A stretch of DNA of 60,000 nt from Cristatella mucedo (Eukaryota; Bryozoa; Phylactolaemata; Cristatellidae). The notes under the pieces were generated by a model. That model had not been told where the DNA came from. It did not search any database and saw only the letters and a program-made list of their open reading frames with translations. The stretch covers positions 954,501 through 1,014,500 of the forward strand of contig WPIO01000066.1 in assembly GCA_009760855.2 (NCBI GenBank), written 5' to 3'. Below are positions 55,276 to 60,000 of the stretch, one piece after another (the first letter of the stretch is position 1; each line of letters begins with the position of its first letter). Position numbers and translations under genes: made by a program.

Positions 55276-55790
55276 GTAATAATAATAGTAACAATAATGA
55301 TGCACTTGATAAATGACCCTCAGAGAACTCAATCTCTTTCTAGACGCTTTCCATTTGCTGCAAAAGGAAACGCGATTGAATGGTGAGTAATATCATGCTT
55401 GATAAACAACATGGATAACATGGTTAGAGGTAACATTCACAGGGTCAGCATGAAAGTGGGGTTACTGGCAGCATGCACAGTGTCAGCACGCATAAACACA
55501 TGAAAGAAGAATCACAGACCTACCAAATGCTGCCCATCAATAGGTGTGTTTTTAAGTTCTGTTTAAATTTGGCCACGTCAGGGGATGTTTTGACAAAAGT
55601 AGGAAGTGAGTTCCAGGCATTAGGAGCATAACAACTAAATGCACGGTCTCCAATGGATTTGAGGTTTAGACGCGGTAGCTGTAAACAGTTGGATTCCGAA
55701 AAGCGAGTGGTACGACGCTTGGCCTGGTGGGGCAGTAGATCTGAGAGATAGGCTGGAGCCAGAGAATGAAGTGACCTAAAATAAATACAG
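55276..55790 (-). mobile_element. LINE-A reverse copy, 5'-truncated
   Basis: It opens with an (AAT)n-type tail and hairpin (ATGACCCTCAGAGAACTC, AATCTCTTTCTAGACGCTTT). The 3' UTR and the reverse C-terminal block follow, to GATAGGCTGGAGCCAGAGAA. Confidence 0.8.
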
Positions 55791-56091
55791 AGCAGGTTAG
55801 TAGTTGCCGGCGTAGCTAAGGCAGCAGCCGGTGTGGTGACCTTGCAGCTCGATGCGATAAGCGTTTAGATATCCAAAGGCACATAATTTGTGCGTGCAAC
55901 GGTCGAATAACAATAAGAATATATAATAATAACAAACAACAATCAGAATTATATATAAATATGTCAAGCCGTCGCTCATTAGATCCATGACACCTAATAA
56001 AAAGTTTCAATAATTTTATGTCAAAAACGGATTGCAATAACAGAATGTAAGAACGATCCACAGCATATCAATCATAAAAGCGAATGCAAAT

Positions 56092-56148
<57 letters not shown>

Positions 56149-56410
56149 CAGCCCATTGATAAAGCCAAAGCATACTGTATCTGGAAGTTTGATTACAGAC
56201 GATACGTTTTCGATTGAGCTGTTTAATTTATATGATTGAGGATAGCATCCCGGGTTTGAAGATCGTGACGTGTAATTTATAAAGCATTTATCTAAAAGAA
56301 ACAAACTCTAGTAGTTGAAAGTTACTTCTCCTGCTCAGTAAAACACCGATGAATATAGATTGTTTAGCCCTCTGAAACTGCAATGGCATTCGTGCGTGTA
56401 CAAAACTTAC
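55791..56410. other. Receptor intron 1, first 600 bp
   Basis: It holds a (GA)n microsatellite (56095-56148) and otherwise unrecognised sequence. Confidence 0.4.
56095..56148. repeat. (GA)n microsatellite
   Basis: About 54 bp of GA repeats with one GAAA interruption. It is in receptor intron 1. Confidence 0.95.
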
Positions 56411-56477
56411 GTCCGTAAATTGTCGGAAAATTCACCACGACAACAAGTAAACAAGTGCACAATGGCAGGGAAAACAT
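56411..56477 (-). CDS. IgSF receptor exon 1: start codon and signal peptide
   Basis: ATG at 56477-56475 opens 22 codons, MFSLPLCTCLLVVVV then NFPTIYG, followed by C|GTAAGT, a consensus donor (56405-56410) in phase 1. The peptide has a hydrophobic core and small polar end typical of a secretory signal. Joined to exon 2 the sequence reads TIYGQNKQLG, with likely cleavage near YG|Q. The exon is too short to be listed as an ORF of its own. It is the only signal-peptide exon with a matching phase that I found upstream of the Ig exons. An upstream non-coding exon or another 5' end cannot be excluded. Confidence 0.6.
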
Positions 56478-56959
56478 TTTGATCCGGTAACAGGATTCAG
56501 TGATATCAAGACGTCAAGCAAACCCACACTGCCAATATTTCACCAGCCGCGAGTAGCTTTGTCAATCGTTATGCCAAAATTTTAAAAAATTAGCGTTCTC
56601 TCCCTGCAACATCCATTGTCTCAGCCTCGGTAATGATTTTTTATATGTTTTGATAGTCTAACTGAATTGAAAAGTTAGGTTAGCTTGTAACGAGTAGTAA
56701 GCGAAGGATAATAATAAGTATTTACAGGCTGTTTATTCTGAATTTGGCTTTCCAGACAGTTGATTTTTCAGTCTCATCTCTTACACTAGCTAACATATTT
56801 TTGCAAAGTCATTTAATTGATATACGGGTAGTCATTTATTATCAATTTGAATGTTCTTAACATAAACACGACATTCTTATTGCAAAATTGAGTTCCATTT
56901 TTATCATCTGCACTAAAATAATGTTTACATAACGAAATGCATGCCAGTAGTAATAGGCT
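56478..56959 (-). promoter_or_regulatory. Presumed upstream region of the receptor gene
   Basis: It lies directly 5' of the start codon on the - strand and should hold the 5' UTR and promoter. No clear TATA box or initiator could be fixed by eye. Nothing else is recognised. Confidence 0.25.
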
Positions 56960-57235
56960 TACGGTTAAAGTTGGAGCAAAACTCTGCTTGACTGTCGCGA
57001 GTGTCGCAGTTGCCACAGCACATTTCTCCTCGCCGACCTGAAGTAGCTCTCAGTCTAGCAACTCATCAGATCTACTCTCCTAACAGAATAAGCACTGTAA
57101 AACTCTTTTTTAATATCTCAGCGTTTACCTATACCTCGTAAGAACCTCAAATCCTTTGGAAACCATGCATTTAGATCGTGTGCATCTAAAAGCCTGGAGC
57201 TCACATCCGAAATGCGTCGTGACACCCCTGAAATG
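56960..57235 (+). mobile_element. LINE-A decayed fragments
   Basis: GTTGGAGCAAAACTCTGCTT, GTCGCGAGTGTCGCAGTTGC, then CCTATACCTCGTAAGAACCT and CTCAAATCCTTTGGAAACCA are in the order of the C-terminal block with gaps. There is no tail. Confidence 0.65.
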
Positions 57236-58468
57236 ACAGCATCTCAGTGGGCGATTCAAGATTAATGATGTGAATGTACGAAGATCATCCGATGAACCTC
57301 TGAAAAAGGAGCTCCGTGATTGGTTCCTGTTCTTTTCACGGTTAATACTTTTTTGCTTGCCGATGTGTTTGCCAAGCACAATCTAGGCTTTCACTTCTAT
57401 GCGGATGACACTCTGTTGTACCTTTGCTTTGATCCCTCCCGGCCCTTGACCCCGTCGAGTTCTTTCAACTTCCTTGCTGCATTTATTGATGACATCCCTA
57501 CATTGATGGAAGCAAATTTTCTTAAATTGAATGATGGCAAAACCAACTTAATATTTACAAGAAAACAAGTGTGAATCAGAAATTGAAAAAGCTAATGCTC
57601 AAAATGGGTTCTGTCAGCATATCTCCTGTTGAATCTGCACGAAATCCATGTGCTTCAAAGTGAACTTACATAACACATCAGCTCAACAGTCAAGTCTGCG
57701 TACTTACAGCTAAATTATATTGGTAAAATTCGCGCTTGCTTAGACTGGGATACCACATCTAAATTGGCCCATGGATTTGTGACATCTCGTTTGGACTTTT
57801 GTAACACACTGCTTGCTGGTCTACCGGCCTGTAAACTCAGGTGCTTACAGCTGGTGTACAACTCTGCAGCTAGGCTCGTCTGTCGTGAGCGGTGCAGTTC
57901 CCTTATCCACCACTTCTCCCGACCTGCATTGGCTACCACAGCAAGCAACGGATCGACTTCAAGATTCTGTCACTCACTGTTGGATCCATTTATTCTTTGG
58001 CTTCAGCCTACTCAGATGTACTGCCCCACTACGCTAAGCGCCGTACCACCCGCTTTTTGGAGTCTAACTGTTTACCTATACCTCGTACAACCCTCAAATT
58101 CTTTGGAGACCATGCCTGTAGTTCGCATTCTCCCAAAGCTTGGAACTTACTCCCGACATTCGTCATGACATACCCTGACTTGACCACATTTAAAAAGCAA
58201 TTAAAACCGTACCTACTAATGACAGCATTTAGTGGGTCCTTGTGATTCTTTTTTTTTGTGCTTACGGGTGCTGACACTGTGCATGCTGCTACTTACCACA
58301 ATTGCATGCTGACGCAGTGCATGTCACCCCTAACCATGTTATTCTTGTTGCTTATTGAGCACGGTACTACTAACCATTCAATCATACTACCTTTGCAACA
58401 AATGTAAAGCCCCAAGAAAGAAATCGAGATGTCTGAAGGTGCCTTATCAAATGTGTAATTATTATTAA
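57236..58468 (+). mobile_element. LINE-A, RT-core-to-tail copy
   Basis: RT pieces: CTCAGTGGGCGATTCAAGAT, VPVLFTVNTFLLADVFAKHN, LGFHFYADDTLLYLCFDPSR with YADD intact, and ANFLKLNDGKTNLIF. The C-terminal block is frameshifted (DFKILSLTVGSIYSLASAY, FFGDHACSSHSPKAWNLLP). The 3' UTR and a worn hairpin (GTAAAGCCCCAAGAAAG, GAAGGTGCCTTATC) follow, then a TTATT tail. Confidence 0.85.
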
Positions 58469-58479
58469 TATTCATGTTT

Positions 58480-58695
58480 AGTAAGCTTATTTGTGCTGAC
58501 ACTATGAATATTGCCACTTACCATATTTGCATGCTGACGCTCTGCAGGTCACACATCAAACCATGCTATGCTCGTTTATTGAGCATGCTACTACTAATAG
58601 TTCAATCCTGCATCCTTTACAGCAAATGCAAAGTGGCTAGAAAGAGATTGAGTTCTTTGAAGGTGCCATACAAATGTATGATTATAATTATTCTC
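58480..58695 (+). mobile_element. LINE-A 3' UTR fragment with tail
   Basis: GTGCTGACACTATGAATATT, GCATGCTGACGCTCTGCAGG and GCAAAGTGGCTAGAAAGAGA, TTGAAGGTGCCATACAAATG form a diverged 3' UTR and hairpin. Confidence 0.7.
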
Positions 58696-59170
58696 AGTAG
58701 TATGCTTAGCTTTCTTCGCCTGTATCTTGTATAGCTGTTCGGTAGCATATCTAGGTAGTGTCTAGAAGTAGTCAGCCTGCATTGTAGTGGTCCATTTTCC
58801 CTTGTATCTTAGTTCCGCTGTTGCGATATCCTTACGAAGACGTCAAACCATGTTAATAGCCAACCATGCCACAGCTGTCTGGGAAGAAATCCAAATAGGA
58901 CTTAAGGAAGTGGATCTTTAGAGACATATTGCAGCCGCTTTTCTGATACTGAATCAATCAGCACCATCAGTCTCCTACTATTTATGTGCAGTTTTCTGCA
59001 CAGAATTTCAGAATAAATTTTGTAGACACTAGCCAAAAAGCATTCTACGCTTGTTTCACAATATCCTGCTGCATGTTGTTGAAACTTAAATTTAGCTCTC
59101 GAATCAGAGGACTCACAAAAATTACTCTTTAATATTTGCATCGCTGAATCAAGGGATCTTTCAGATACAT
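58696..59170. other. Intergenic stretch without recognised features
   Basis: No repeat or exon was recognised. The reverse ORF 58902-59141 has no domain resemblance. Confidence 0.3.
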
Positions 59171-59350
59171 ATATGTGGTGAGCCGTGATGGCACACCAGG
59201 TAAGGCGGTTGCTTTCACGACCTCGGTTCCGAGGTCATGGGTTCGATTCCTGCGGTGGGCGACCCTTTATCGCCACTGCAAGTGGTGGTGATAGCCGTAA
59301 AGGCTTTTCTGTCGCTATAAAAAAGAGGCTGTTTAATCAGCTAGATTTTT
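59171..59350 (+). mobile_element. SINE-2, best-preserved copy
   Basis: The head is GTGAGCCGTGATGGCACACC (box A TGGCACACCAGG) with GTAAGGCGGTTGCTTTCACG. Box B is a perfect GGTTCGATTCC. The body is GGGCGACCCTTTATCGCCAC, GTGGTGGTGATAGCCGTAAA and TTTTCTGTCGCTATAAAAAA, ending GCTGTTTAATCAGCTAG. Its 3' end abuts the broken ORF at 59361. Box A and box B spacing fits a tRNA-derived pol III promoter. Confidence 0.88.
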
Positions 59351-59360
59351 ATACAGCTGG

Positions 59361-59760
59361 CTAAGACCGGTCTGTGGCTTTCACAAACTTATTCGTCAAA
59401 CCCTGTTTAGTGTGAAGGGATGATAGCAGGATTTGGCGACCCTCGACCAGAGCTGGACGCTGGTGGATGGCGTTCTCTCTAACTACATTATGCCAGCGAG
59501 TCCATTCCTTCAGCAAAGTAGAGCAATTCCTTTGCTCGGCTATCCACATCACATAAGATATGCTTGTTTTGCGTGTGTATATTTTGTATATCCCAGCGGT
59601 AGTCGTAGTTGAAAGGGAAACTATCTTCGAATCAACACAGAGGTGCCATCTGTAGCTGTTATACTCAATGGAATTCGGTAGGTGCTTGAATTTATTGTAT
59701 TTATCTTCCATGTAGACAGCATACGCTGTTGGAGTATATGGAAGACTGTTTCCATTGTGC
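59361..59760 (-). pseudogene. Broken copy of a widespread uncharacterised animal ORF
   Basis: The reverse frame reads GNSLPYTPTAYAVYMEDKYN, NSIEYNSYRWHLCVDSKIVS, then an altered middle, EWTRWHNVVRENAIHQRPAL, VEGRQILLSSLHTKQGLTNK and FVKATDRS. From memory this resembles an animal ORF family with Y-x-W-x-(I/L)-C-x-D-x-K-(V/I) followed by LPPLH(I)K-GL-NFVKA-D. Those ORFs are multicopy and probably mobile-element-derived, of unknown function. A cysteine/tryptophan segment after the DSKIVS block is garbled, and a stop or frameshift lies near 59757. The ORF stops at TDRS just before the SINE-2. It is a non-functional relic. Confidence 0.5.
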
Positions 59761-60000
59761 TAAAGCAAAGCCTTAAGACCCAGTTTAGAAGATTCTTCGA
59801 ATAGTCTCTATTCTCGTGGTTCACGAGTTTTTAGTAAAGAAATTCTGCCAAATATCTGAAAAGAATACCAGATTTCTTTTATTTCTGAAGAAAGGCTTAA
59901 CGTGCTGGTGGCGCTCACGCAGTAAAGTAATTGTTACATCATTTTTTTCAAGAAGATTCGGTTATTGGAGTCTTGATCATAGCAAAACTGCACGGTTCTT

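Noticed and set aside
59171-59250. Possible tRNA gene
   Set aside because: Box A and box B are present, but no paired acceptor stem or cloverleaf could be drawn and the sequence recurs as a SINE.

Overview
The window looks like nuclear DNA of an invertebrate animal. Genes are split by spliceosomal introns, with GT donors, pyrimidine-tract/AG acceptors and a phase-1 exon for each immunoglobulin (Ig) domain. The rest is moderately AT-rich and packed with decayed non-LTR retrotransposons and tRNA-derived SINEs. No bacterial gene layout, rRNA, CRISPR array or plasmid feature was seen. I cannot fix the phylum; a marine or lophotrochozoan-type invertebrate is only a guess.

Host genes. (1) On the + strand at the left edge are the last two coding exons of an arginine/serine-rich (RS) protein gene (387-478 and 2853-3780). 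Its 5' part lies outside the window. (2) On the - strand, eight exons spread from 56477 down to 6685 join in frame: signal peptide, six Ig-like domains, then a transmembrane segment with cytoplasmic tail. Every junction is phase 1 and the coding total is 2457 nt, or 818 residues plus a stop. I read this as one single-pass Ig-superfamily receptor gene about 50 kb long. (3) At the right edge (59361-59760, -) is a broken ORF that resembles a widespread, poorly characterised animal ORF family.

Mobile DNA. Two CR1/L2-type LINE families dominate. LINE-A has a conserved 3' stem-loop and an (ATT)n tail; about 35 pieces are present, nearly all 5'-truncated. LINE-B ends in GGAGATACATTAC with an (ATTAC)n tail; its best copy (17822-21495, -) still shows endonuclease and reverse transcriptase domains. 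Two SINE families have tRNA-like box A and box B. SINE-1 ends in a close copy of the LINE-A stem-loop, so it probably borrows the LINE-A machinery. SINE-2 has a different tail. Several 55-85 bp 'tail-only' LINE-A units sit inside other elements. Nesting is heavy: one LINE-A copy (42205-46905) carries three later insertions, and several insertions show 5-6 bp target duplications.

Layout: 1-3780 RS gene with a LINE-B fragment in its intron; 3781-6680 diverged repeats and a (GA)n tract; 6685-56477 the receptor gene, with 9.7-11.0 kb holding a GC-rich LTR-like block with 122-bp repeats and the introns holding most of the LINEs and SINEs; 56478-60000 upstream LINE-A pieces, a SINE-2 and the broken ORF. 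All families were defined by eye from recurrences within the window. None was compared with a database.
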